Source: QHWK01 sp035315685
GTDB lineage: Bacteria; Acidobacteriota; Vicinamibacteria; Vicinamibacterales; CAVVIG01
NCBI GenBank assembly: GCA_035315685.1
Contig: DATFXR010000565.1
Coordinates: 1-5,669 of the forward strand
Reading direction: 5' to 3'
Length of the DNA: 5,669 bases
The notes under the pieces were generated by a model that was not told the origin of the DNA, did not search any database, and saw only the letters and a list, made by a program, of their open reading frames with translations. The first letter of the stretch is position 1. Every line of letters begins with the position of its first letter. This document shows, one piece after another, positions 1 to 5,669 of the stretch. The translations under genes and the position numbers were made by a program.

Positions 1-34
1 GTTGACACCTGTATTGTCATCAAACGGCATGAGC

Positions 35-40
35 AGGAGG
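35..40 (+). promoter_or_regulatory. Shine-Dalgarno site that fixes the start of the exported hydrolase
   Basis: A perfect AGGAGG sits 6 nt before the ATG at 47. It places the start exactly at the beginning of the signal peptide. The alternative in-frame starts at 2 and 29 would add 15 or 6 polar residues ahead of the signal sequence and have no comparable site visible within the window. Confidence 0.8.
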
Positions 41-46
41 GACGGA

Positions 47-2278
47 ATGAGAGCGTTGCTATCGAGCCTTTTGCTGTCGGTTGCGATGACCTCGTCGGCA
101 TTTGCCCAGGCGCTCAAGTGCGACATGACGCAGTACAAGGCCAGCCCGGGTCTGACGGCGGTCGTCGAGCAGGACCTGCTCGTCGTCACGTGGGTCGGCC
201 AGGGAGCGAGCGAATTGCGAGCGCGGTACGCCATCGAGCGGAACCAGCCCGTGATTCGGGACCTGGCGGTCAGGAAGCAGGGCGGGCAGTGGGCGACGCT
301 CGGGCAGAACCTGGCACCGGAGTACCACGTGGTCAGCGGTCTGCGCCGGATGTCGAGTGACCACGTCACATCGCTACCTGCAGCCGGCATCGAGCTGACA
401 CCGGAGGTCATCGCGAAGAACCGCTGGTACGCCTTCCACGACGCACCGCTCGAAGTGCCCGGCGAGAGCGGCAAGCAGATGCCGCCGCTCCCGAGAAAGC
501 CGGAAGAGATCCGCCGCGCGGACGCGACGTTCAACATCACCGGCTGCAGCGTGAAGACCGACGGCGCGCGTGTCGAGGTGAACTTCCCGGGTCTTTCGAT
601 GGGGATCTTTGCCGGCAGCCTGCAGTTCACCGCCTATCGCGGCACCAACCTGCTCCGGATGGATGCGCTCGCCAAGACCGAAGAACAGTTCGTGGCCTAC
701 AAGTACGACGCCGGCCTGAAGGGTTTCTCGACCGACGCGATGTCGCAGGTGATCTGGCGGGATACGGCCGACGGCCCACAGCACTATCAGTTCGGCGGAG
801 TCAAGAACGACGCGATGGTGCCGCTGAAAGCCAGGAACCGTGTGCTCATCGCCGAGGGGAAAGCGGGGTCGCTCGCGACGTTTCCCGCGCCGCACAAGTT
901 TTTCTGGGCGCGCGAGATTCACAAGAACCTGGGCTACGTCTGGTATCGAAAGGACGCCGACAAGCAGTTCGCGATGGGCGTCCGTCAGGCAGAGCACGAA
1001 GAATCGACGCTGCGCGGCGAGATCGATGATTTCGCCCTCTACAACGCACCGCCGGGCACCATCCAGCACATGGGCATGTACTTCTACGCGACCCCGGAGG
1101 CGGGCGAGGCGACGCGGCAGGCGGTGCTGGCGTTTACGCACGGGGACACCTACGTGCCGCTGCCCGGCTACAAGACCTTCACCAATCACTGGCACCTGCG
1201 ATTCACCGAGCGCGTGCGTGCGTCCGGGTCGCTGGACACGCCGCTCCCGGATCTGGCCGCGATGAAATCGCTCGGCCTCAACATCGTCGGCCTGAGCGAC
1301 TTTCATGGGGACATGCACCTGAACGATTCCGGCGCGCTGCGGTTCAAGGACGAGAAAGATTACGCGGAAGCCTCGCGGCGCGCATCCGACAAGGATTTCC
1401 TGGTACTGCCGTGGGAAGAGCCGAACGTGTACTTCGGCGGCCACTACAACGTTCTCTTCCCCAGGCCGGTGTACTTCTCGAGAGTCCGGAAGGAAGGCCA
1501 ACCGTTCACCGAGACCGATCCTGTGTACGGCAAGGTGTACCACCTCGGCAGCTCGGAAGACCTGCAGCGGCTGCTCGAGATCGAGCACGGGTTTTGGTAC
1601 ACCTCGCACCCGCGGACCAAGAGTTCCGGAGGCCAACCGGACGTCTACTGGGACAAACCGTTCGCCAAGAACGACATCTTCCTCGGGCTCGACTTCACGC
1701 AGGCGATGGGCGTCGATCTGTCGGAGAAGCGGATGACCGAATATCGAAGCTTCGACGCGACCGACACGATGAACAACTTGAACGCGAACACGGGTCTGAA
1801 GCCGAAGTACCTGTTGCCCGACATCGACACCTACGTGCAAGGACCGGAAGACAATCTCTATTCCGGATACCAGACGGCGTACCTGAAGCTCGATCGGGTT
1901 CCAGGTCCGGACGAGGACTGGAGTCCGGTCCTGCGAGCCATGCACGAAGGGAACTTCTTCGTGACGACCGGCGAGATTCTGGTCACCAACTTTGCGGTCG
2001 CGGGAGCCGGGAACAATCGGACGGTGAACGCCGACGTGAGTTGGACATTCCCGCTCGAGTTCGTCGAGGTGGTATGGGGCGACGGTAAGAAGATTGACCG
2101 TCAGATCATTTCGGCCACGGACCTGCCGGCGTTCGGCAGCAAGCACTTCGCCATTCCGTTCGACGCAACCGGCAAGTCGTGGGTACGGATTGCCGTGTGG
2201 GACTCGGCCGGTAACCCGGGCTTCGTCAATGCCGTCTGGCTGAATCCGCGGAAAGAGACGACGCAGCCGGCACAGTGA
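47..2278 (+). CDS. Exported CehA/McbA-like PHP-superfamily metallohydrolase with large N-terminal beta-rich region
   Basis: Predicted exported metal-dependent hydrolase (743 residues); substrate unknown. The first 20 residues form a typical Sec signal peptide: Arg2, a Leu/Ser/Val core, then an AFA|QA cleavage site. Only two cysteines are seen in the mature protein (Cys25, Cys167), which would allow one disulfide. Residues about 25-370 are beta-rich and I do not recognise a named domain there. From about 375 the protein looks like the PHP fold of the CehA/McbA family. It has an HWH motif at 381-383, SDFHGDMH at 417-424, WEE at 456-458 followed by GGHYN at 464-468, SHPR at 520-523, and an acidic DID at 592-594. 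Near the C-terminus, FVTTGE (about 638-643) resembles the family's closing 'TSGP' strand, followed by a beta-rich tail. The ATG at 47 is chosen because AGGAGG lies 6 nt upstream and the signal peptide begins there; upstream starts at 2 (TTG) and 29 (ATG) lack this support. The fold assignment is fairly secure, the reaction is not. CehA-type relatives cleave esters or phosphoesters, but that cannot be transferred here. Confidence 0.8.
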   Translation: MRALLSSLLLSVAMTSSAFAQALKCDMTQYKASPGLTAVVEQDLLVVTWVGQGASELRARYAIERNQPVIRDLAVRKQGGQWATLGQNLAPEYHVVSGLRRMSSDHVTSLPAAGIELTPEVIAKNRWYAFHDAPLEVPGESGKQMPPLPRKPEEIRRADATFNITGCSVKTDGARVEVNFPGLSMGIFAGSLQFTAYRGTNLLRMDALAKTEEQFVAYKYDAGLKGFSTDAMSQVIWRDTADGPQHYQFGGVKNDAMVPLKARNRVLIAEGKAGSLATFPAPHKFFWAREIHKNLGYVWYRKDADKQFAMGVRQAEHEESTLRGEIDDFALYNAPPGTIQHMGMYFYATPEAGEATRQAVLAFTHGDTYVPLPGYKTFTNHWHLRFTERVRASGSLDTPLPDLAAMKSLGLNIVGLSDFHGDMHLNDSGALRFKDEKDYAEASRRASDKDFLVLPWEEPNVYFGGHYNVLFPRPVYFSRVRKEGQPFTETDPVYGKVYHLGSSEDLQRLLEIEHGFWYTSHPRTKSSGGQPDVYWDKPFAKNDIFLGLDFTQAMGVDLSEKRMTEYRSFDATDTMNNLNANTGLKPKYLLPDIDTYVQGPEDNLYSGYQTAYLKLDRVPGPDEDWSPVLRAMHEGNFFVTTGEILVTNFAVAGAGNNRTVNADVSWTFPLEFVEVVWGDGKKIDRQIISATDLPAFGSKHFAIPFDATGKSWVRIAVWDSAGNPGFVNAVWLNPRKETTQPAQ

Positions 2279-2316
2279 GCGGCTGAGTGAGCGAGCGCTG
2301 ATTCACTACCGATTCG
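2279..2316. other. Convergent intergenic gap with a weak hairpin
   Basis: This 38-nt gap separates the stop codons of the plus-strand hydrolase and the minus-strand response regulator. AGTGA at 2286-2290 can pair with TCACT at 2303-2307, a 5-bp stem around a 12-nt loop. No run of T follows on either strand. It could contribute to bidirectional termination but does not look like a standard intrinsic terminator. Confidence 0.4.
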
Positions 2317-3096
2317 TCAGATTGGCTGGCGCAGCCACGCCTCGACCTGCGATCGGTAGGCGCGGCTGAGCGTCAGCTCGGTGCCGTCCTTCAGGAACAG
2401 CGTGAAGTCACCGTGCGAGAGCGGCTGCAGCGCACGGATGCGTGACGCGTTGACGGCGGCGGAGCGATGGATTCGCACGAACCGCCGCGGATCGAGGCGT
2501 TGCAGGAGCTGCGTCACGCTCGAGCGGTACAAGTGGCTCTTGCTGCCGGCGTGCAGATAGACGTAGACACCGGCTGCCTCGATCCAGTCGACCTCGTCGA
2601 CATCGAGAAAGACGATTTCGCCGTTCGATTTCAGCACGACGCGCTCGAGACAGCCGGAGCGTGTGTCCACGCTGCGTCGTTCTTCGGCGGCCGCGGCCAG
2701 CTCGTCGGCGCGGGCGCGCGCGTCGGCTGACGCCAGGTACTTTCGCGCGCGCTTGATTGCGTTGTCGAACCGCTGATCGCTGTACGGCTTCAGCAGGTAG
2801 TCGATCGCGTGCGCGTCGAACGCCTGGATCGCGTACTTGTCGTACGCGGTCACCAGAATCGTCACCGGCAGTTCGTTGGTCCCGAGCTGCTGGAGGACGC
2901 CGAACCCGTCCACCTCTGGCATCTGCACGTCGAGGAACAGCAGATCCGGTTTCAGCGTGCGCAGGACGTCGATCGCTTCGCGTCCGTCCGAGGCCGTGCC
3001 GACCAGCTCGACGTCCTCCTCGCGCTGCAGCAGTTCCGTGAGCCGCACCCGCGCCGGCTTCTCGTCGTCGACTACCACGGTTCGGATACTGTTCAT
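2317..3096 (-). CDS. LytTR-family response regulator (LytR/AlgR type)
   Basis: Cytoplasmic DNA-binding response regulator of 259 residues, the usual length for this family. Residues 1-120 form a receiver domain: acidic pocket Asp10-Asp11, phospho-acceptor Asp56 (in FLDVQMPEVDG), Thr83 and Lys103 (in LLKP), so all key residues are present. An Ala/Glu/Arg-rich linker (about 122-146) leads into a LytTR DNA-binding domain at about 150-255, recognisable by VDWIEAAGVYVYLH (170-182) and the hallmark FVRIHRS (206-212). LytTR domains bind DNA through beta strands, usually at paired direct repeats near target promoters. The gene lies 19 nt downstream of the histidine kinase stop, with an AGGA site 5 nt before its ATG. 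It is almost certainly the cognate partner of that kinase. Target genes are unknown; the neighbouring catabolic genes are the natural first guess. Confidence 0.95.
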   Translation of the reverse strand: MNSIRTVVVDDEKPARVRLTELLQREEDVELVGTASDGREAIDVLRTLKPDLLFLDVQMPEVDGFGVLQQLGTNELPVTILVTAYDKYAIQAFDAHAIDYLLKPYSDQRFDNAIKRARKYLASADARARADELAAAAEERRSVDTRSGCLERVVLKSNGEIVFLDVDEVDWIEAAGVYVYLHAGSKSHLYRSSVTQLLQRLDPRRFVRIHRSAAVNASRIRALQPLSHGDFTLFLKDGTELTLSRAYRSQVEAWLRQPI

Positions 3097-3115
3097 GCCG
3101 GTCCTGGCGCGGCGG

Positions 3116-4282
3116 TCACGCGACGCGATAGGGGAACGTCACGTCAACGCACGTGCCGCGCTCGCCGTCGCGGGTCACGTCCAGCGAGTATTCGTCCCTG
3201 CCGTAGAGATGTTCGAGGCGCGCGCGGGTGTTGCCGAGGCCGATCCCGGTGTTGCGCTCGAGGGTCCAGCCTTCGGGCAGCCCGGGCCCGTTGTCTCGGA
3301 CGCGCACCTGCAACCGCTCTCCGCTGCGCCAGGCGCCGACCTCAATCGTGCCTGCCGCAGACAGGCGCGACGTGCCGTGACGGATGGCGTTCTCGACGAG
3401 CGGCTGCAGCAGGAAGGTCGGCACGGCTGCTGCCATCACTTCCGGATCGACGCGCACCTGCACATCGAGTCGATCAGCGAACCGCACCAGCTGCAGCTGA
3501 ATGTAGCGGTCGATGAACGCGAGCTCCTGGTCGAGTGCAATCTCCTGGCGGTCGGCATGCTCGAGCGACAGTCGCAGCAGGTCGCCGAGCTGCTCGATCA
3601 TCAACCGCGCCTGGCGCGGCGCACTCTCGACGTAGGCAGAAATGGAGTTGAGCGCATTGAACAGGAAGTGCGGATCCAGCTGCGATCGGAGCGTCGCCAG
3701 CCGCGCCTCGGACAGCAGGCGCTCCAGACCGGCGGTGCGAATCTCGCGATCCTTCAAGTTGCTCTGATAGTCGAGCGCGACGCAAATCATCGCGATCGCC
3801 CAGTAGACGAACGTGCCGAGGCGGTAGGTCACGTGCGCGGCTGTTTCGAGAATCGTCCCGCCAATCCATTGCGGGTCGTTCGGCGCGTCGAGCAGGAGCG
3901 TCACGCCGCGAAACAGGTAGGTGTAGAGGATCGTGAAGACGATGCTGAGCGGAACGTGGATGAAGAGGCGCGTGACCAGCGCGTCGGGCGCGACCGGCAG
4001 CCTGCGGTTGACCCAGTAGATCGCCACCGACAGCACGCCCCACGGTGACCACTGCGCGACGGCCGCCTTGAAGGCGTCGAGCCACGAGATGCGCACCCAT
4101 TCATACGATCCGGTGCGGACCTCGCCGCGGGTCGAGTAGGCGAGCACGATCAGCGTCCAGAACCCGACGACGAGCAGCCACCGCGGCAACGGACGCGACG
4201 TCACGGTAGTGAGCTCGCCGGCCTGCTCCGACGGTGCAGGCAGAGTCGTCGGCAGCGCGTCGACCATCGCCGGTTCGATCAT
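3116..4282 (-). CDS. LytS/YehU-type membrane sensor histidine kinase
   Basis: Membrane sensor kinase of 388 residues. A Pro/Thr-rich cytoplasmic-looking tail (1-33) is followed by about four hydrophobic segments (roughly 34-50, 77-92, 106-131, 153-171). There is no sizeable extracytoplasmic sensor domain and no PAS or GAF domain. The catalytic part matches the His_kinase family of LytS-like proteins: RSQLDPHFLFNALNSIS with phospho-acceptor His205, a helical stretch with RY and QL motifs (259-265), then an ATPase domain with the N box VENAIRHG (Asn298), DNGPG (330-334) and the glycine lid GIGLGN (346-351). All residues needed for activity appear intact. The ATG at 4280-4282 has AGGAG 7 nt upstream; an internal ATG at codon 6 lacks such spacing. 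The gene starts 27 nt after the decarboxylase-like gene and is followed by its LytTR regulator. The signal sensed is unknown, and the compact membrane region suggests sensing within or close to the membrane. Confidence 0.95.
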   Translation of the reverse strand: MIEPAMVDALPTTLPAPSEQAGELTTVTSRPLPRWLLVVGFWTLIVLAYSTRGEVRTGSYEWVRISWLDAFKAAVAQWSPWGVLSVAIYWVNRRLPVAPDALVTRLFIHVPLSIVFTILYTYLFRGVTLLLDAPNDPQWIGGTILETAAHVTYRLGTFVYWAIAMICVALDYQSNLKDREIRTAGLERLLSEARLATLRSQLDPHFLFNALNSISAYVESAPRQARLMIEQLGDLLRLSLEHADRQEIALDQELAFIDRYIQLQLVRFADRLDVQVRVDPEVMAAAVPTFLLQPLVENAIRHGTSRLSAAGTIEVGAWRSGERLQVRVRDNGPGLPEGWTLERNTGIGLGNTRARLEHLYGRDEYSLDVTRDGERGTCVDVTFPYRVA

Positions 4283-4289
4283 CTCGAGT

Positions 4290-4294
4290 CTCCT
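4290..4294 (-). promoter_or_regulatory. Ribosome binding site of the histidine kinase
   Basis: AGGAG on the minus strand lies 7 nt before the kinase ATG (4280-4282) and inside the 27-nt gap after the preceding gene. It favours this start over the in-frame ATG five codons later. Confidence 0.7.
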
Positions 4295-4309
4295 GACCGT
4301 ACCACTATG

Positions 4310-5206
4310 TCACACCACCAGCGCGGCGGTCGTGTCGTCGAACAGCTCGTCAACCGAGAGACGGCGCGGCAGCACCTTCTGCTCGTACGACCATTCGATC
4401 GCCATGTCCAACCCCTTCCGGTTCGCTTCGACACCGATCGGCGGGATCGTTGCCGTCACCGACTCGGGCGCCAGCCTGCGGCTCTCGACCAGCATCCGGA
4501 AGATGTCGCGAACGATGTCGGGCCGCTCTTGCGACAGGTCCTGACCGACCACGAAGACGTGATTCATCGGGATCACGCCCTCGCGTTCGTACCATCGCCG
4601 GCCCGCGGCGATCGCGTCGGGAATGAGCGTTCTCACGCGCAGGTCCCTGGGCATGTCGCTCCCCATGATCGCAGCGGCGAGCCCTCCCTCGAGCATCATC
4701 TCGGTCAGCCCCGTTCCCGCCGGCAGCCGCTGGCAGTTCGGCGGGTCCCGGTACTCGCTCAGGTGCGAGTCCTCGATCGTGAGCCACGTCACCTTGTCGA
4801 GATCGACACCGTATTCGTGCTGCAGAATGCCTCGTGCCCAGACGCCGGTCGTCTGCGAGTAGGTGCGCACGCCGACCTTGCGCCCCTCGATGTCCTTCGG
4901 ATCCAGATGACCGAGCTCGTGGTTGAAGGCGATGCAGCGGTGTTGCAGCCGGCCGGAAATCGGCACCGGCAGCATCACGAACGGCTTGCCCCACGCTCGG
5001 GCCTGCAGATACGTGATGATCGCCAGCTCGCCGGCGTCGAAGACCTGCTCGCGGAGCATCGCCTTGAATCCGTCGTGCGCCGGCTTCGGCCCGCAGTACT
5101 CGAGGTTCACCAGGCTGGAGGTGACGCGGCCGTCCTTCATCGCCAGGGTGACGGGCGCGTCTGCGAGGTTCGTTTTGAGCGTGACGACACCAGTCGAACT
5201 GGACAT
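4310..5206 (-). CDS. 4,5-dihydroxyphthalate decarboxylase-like protein (periplasmic-binding-protein fold, no signal peptide)
   Basis: A 298-residue protein resembling the 4,5-dihydroxyphthalate decarboxylase (Pht5-type) family, whose fold is that of type 2 periplasmic binding proteins; relatives are often labelled 'ABC transporter substrate-binding protein'. Family-like blocks are FDAGELAIITYL (56-67), GKPFVMLPVPISGRLQHR (73-90) and the strongly diagnostic DIEGRKVGVRTYSQTTGVWARGILQHEYGV (105-134). The N-terminus has no hydrophobic leader, so a cytoplasmic location is expected, which argues for an enzyme or a soluble ligand binder rather than a transporter subunit. No ABC permease or ATPase gene is in view. 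An AGGA site lies 5 nt before the ATG. The gene begins 22 nt after an aldolase gene and ends 27 nt before the kinase, so it looks co-transcribed with both. Decarboxylation of an aromatic acid is plausible by family, but the actual substrate is not established. A non-enzymatic binding role is the main alternative. Confidence 0.72.
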   Translation of the reverse strand: MSSSTGVVTLKTNLADAPVTLAMKDGRVTSSLVNLEYCGPKPAHDGFKAMLREQVFDAGELAIITYLQARAWGKPFVMLPVPISGRLQHRCIAFNHELGHLDPKDIEGRKVGVRTYSQTTGVWARGILQHEYGVDLDKVTWLTIEDSHLSEYRDPPNCQRLPAGTGLTEMMLEGGLAAAIMGSDMPRDLRVRTLIPDAIAAGRRWYEREGVIPMNHVFVVGQDLSQERPDIVRDIFRMLVESRRLAPESVTATIPPIGVEANRKGLDMAIEWSYEQKVLPRRLSVDELFDDTTAALVV

Positions 5207-5228
5207 GGAATTCCTGAACGCTCCCCAC

Positions 5229-5669
5229 TCATGCTCGCGCCGCGAGCATATCTTTCGCTTTCTGGATGGCGGCGTATGTACGGACAGGCGCCGACACGAT
5301 CAAGCGGTAGCCGTCGGCGATCACGCGCTCGACGTTGCTCGCGGTCACGTGCGGATGGCCGACCGGCACGTTGTATTTCCGGCAGGTGGCGAGCACGTGA
5401 TCCATCGCCTCTTTCACCTGCGGATGGTCGTACTGCCGCGGTACGCCGAGCTCCTGACTGAGATCGCCCTCGCCGATCAGCACACCGCCGATGCCCGGGA
5501 CGCGTGCGAGGATGTCGTCGAGATTGGCGAGACCCCTTACGCTCTCGCACATGATGAACACGAGCAGCTCGCCGTACGGGTCGAGCGGCCAGACGTCGGC
5601 CTTCGCGTAATACTCCTGCTGCGTCAGCCCCCAGTAGCGGCACGCGGACGAGGGACCGTCGCCGCGGAC
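5229..5669 (-). CDS. HpcH/HpaI-family class II aldolase, C-terminal part (gene runs off the window)
   Basis: The last 146 residues of an aldolase/citrate-lyase-like TIM-barrel protein; the frame stays open to the window edge, so the start lies beyond 5669. The GTG at 5559-5561 is internal, because the codons before it (including RYWGL and ADVWPLDPYGEL) read as normal family sequence. Visible family features are the metal-ligand Glu in MCES (fragment residue 42), NLDDIL (49-54), PGIGGVLIGEGDLSQELG with the second ligand Asp at 69, and VPVGHPH. The 27-residue Glu-to-Asp spacing is close to that known for E. coli HpaI (Glu149, Asp175), which implies that roughly 105 residues are missing, including the expected catalytic His and Arg. 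Such enzymes reversibly cleave 2-oxo-4-hydroxy acids to pyruvate plus an aldehyde or oxo acid, using a divalent metal. The substrate here is unknown. The stop lies 22 nt before the decarboxylase-like gene, suggesting the same transcript and possibly the same pathway. Confidence 0.85.
   Translation of the reverse strand, partial: VRGDGPSSACRYWGLTQQEYYAKADVWPLDPYGELLVFIMCESVRGLANLDDILARVPGIGGVLIGEGDLSQELGVPRQYDHPQVKEAMDHVLATCRKYNVPVGHPHVTASNVERVIADGYRLIVSAPVRTYAAIQKAKDMLAARA

Larger units (their letters stand above)
2317..5669 (-). other. Probable operon: aldolase, decarboxylase-like protein, sensor kinase, response regulator
   Basis: Four consecutive minus-strand genes are separated by 22, 27 and 19 nt. 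The three genes whose starts are visible each have an AGGA-type ribosome binding site within the preceding gap. The gaps are too short to hold both a terminator and a new promoter, and I see no -35/-10 pair in them. The promoter and any LytTR binding repeats should lie upstream of the aldolase start, outside the window. Internal promoters within the coding regions cannot be excluded. Confidence 0.7.

Noticed and set aside
2..30. TTGACA at 2-7 as a -35 promoter element
   Set aside because: With a 17-nt spacer the -10 position reads CGGCAT, a poor match, and transcription would begin on top of the ribosome binding site. The TATTGT at 12-17 is also only a partial -10 match, and its -35 would lie outside the window.
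2..46. In-frame TTG (2) and ATG (29) as earlier starts for the exported hydrolase
   Set aside because: The perfect AGGAGG at 35-40 and the onset of the signal peptide both point to the ATG at 47.
374..2146. Long open frame (590 codons) on the minus strand opposite the hydrolase
   Set aside because: It is an antisense shadow in high-GC DNA. Its translation is Arg/Val/His-rich with no recognisable domain, while the opposite strand has a signal peptide and a full metal-site motif series.
2837..4048. Plus-strand open frame of 403 codons across the kinase and regulator
   Set aside because: It spans two genes that are clear on the minus strand with intact catalytic motifs, and its own translation is low-complexity Arg/Ser/Glu-rich sequence.
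4307..5461. Plus-strand open frame of 384 codons across the decarboxylase-like and aldolase genes
   Set aside because: It crosses the boundary between two well-supported minus-strand genes and has no family resemblance; it is a codon-bias artefact.
5229..5561. A complete 110-residue small protein starting at GTG 5559-5561
   Set aside because: The frame continues open to 5669 with sequence that fits the aldolase family, so this is only the end of a larger gene.
1..5669. CRISPR arrays, tRNA or rRNA genes, insertion sequences or long direct repeats
   Set aside because: I looked for regular repeats, transposase-like frames, terminal inverted repeats and RNA-gene motifs by eye and saw none. Nearly the whole window is occupied by five coding regions with short gaps.

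Overview
This window is GC-rich bacterial DNA with strong G/C preference at third codon positions and no mobile-element or RNA-gene signature. Its content is one secreted PHP-type metallohydrolase, a LytS/LytTR two-component pair and two catabolic-looking enzymes. Together with the GC-rich codon use, this would suit a soil Acidobacteriota such as the Vicinamibacteria, but that placement is inferred from general gene style only. A high-GC proteobacterium or an unclassified soil lineage cannot be excluded.

Layout. Positions 47-2278 on the plus strand encode a 743-residue exported protein. It has a signal peptide, a large beta-rich N-terminal region and a C-terminal CehA/McbA-like PHP metal-dependent hydrolase domain. 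It converges, across a 38-nt gap with only a weak hairpin, on a minus-strand block that fills the rest of the window. Read in the direction of transcription, that block holds four genes: the C-terminal part of an HpcH/HpaI-type class II aldolase (5669-5229, running off the window), a 4,5-dihydroxyphthalate decarboxylase-like protein of the periplasmic-binding-protein fold (5206-4310), a four-helix LytS/YehU-type membrane histidine kinase (4282-3116), and a LytTR-family response regulator (3096-2317).

The gaps between the four minus-strand genes are 22, 27 and 19 nt. AGGA-type ribosome binding sites lie in all three gaps and no internal promoter is evident, so the block is probably a single operon whose promoter lies beyond position 5669. 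The simplest reading is that the kinase/regulator pair is made together with a small-molecule catabolic module, perhaps for an aromatic acid or a 2-oxo acid aldol, and may control it. The substrate, the sensed signal and the regulated promoter cannot be read from this sequence.

Nothing here is a clear-cut new system. The most notable points are the co-linear linkage of a LytTR two-component system to catabolic genes, a leaderless binding-protein-fold gene beside an aldolase with no transporter partner in view, and the unusual architecture and metal-motif spacing of the exported PHP-type protein.
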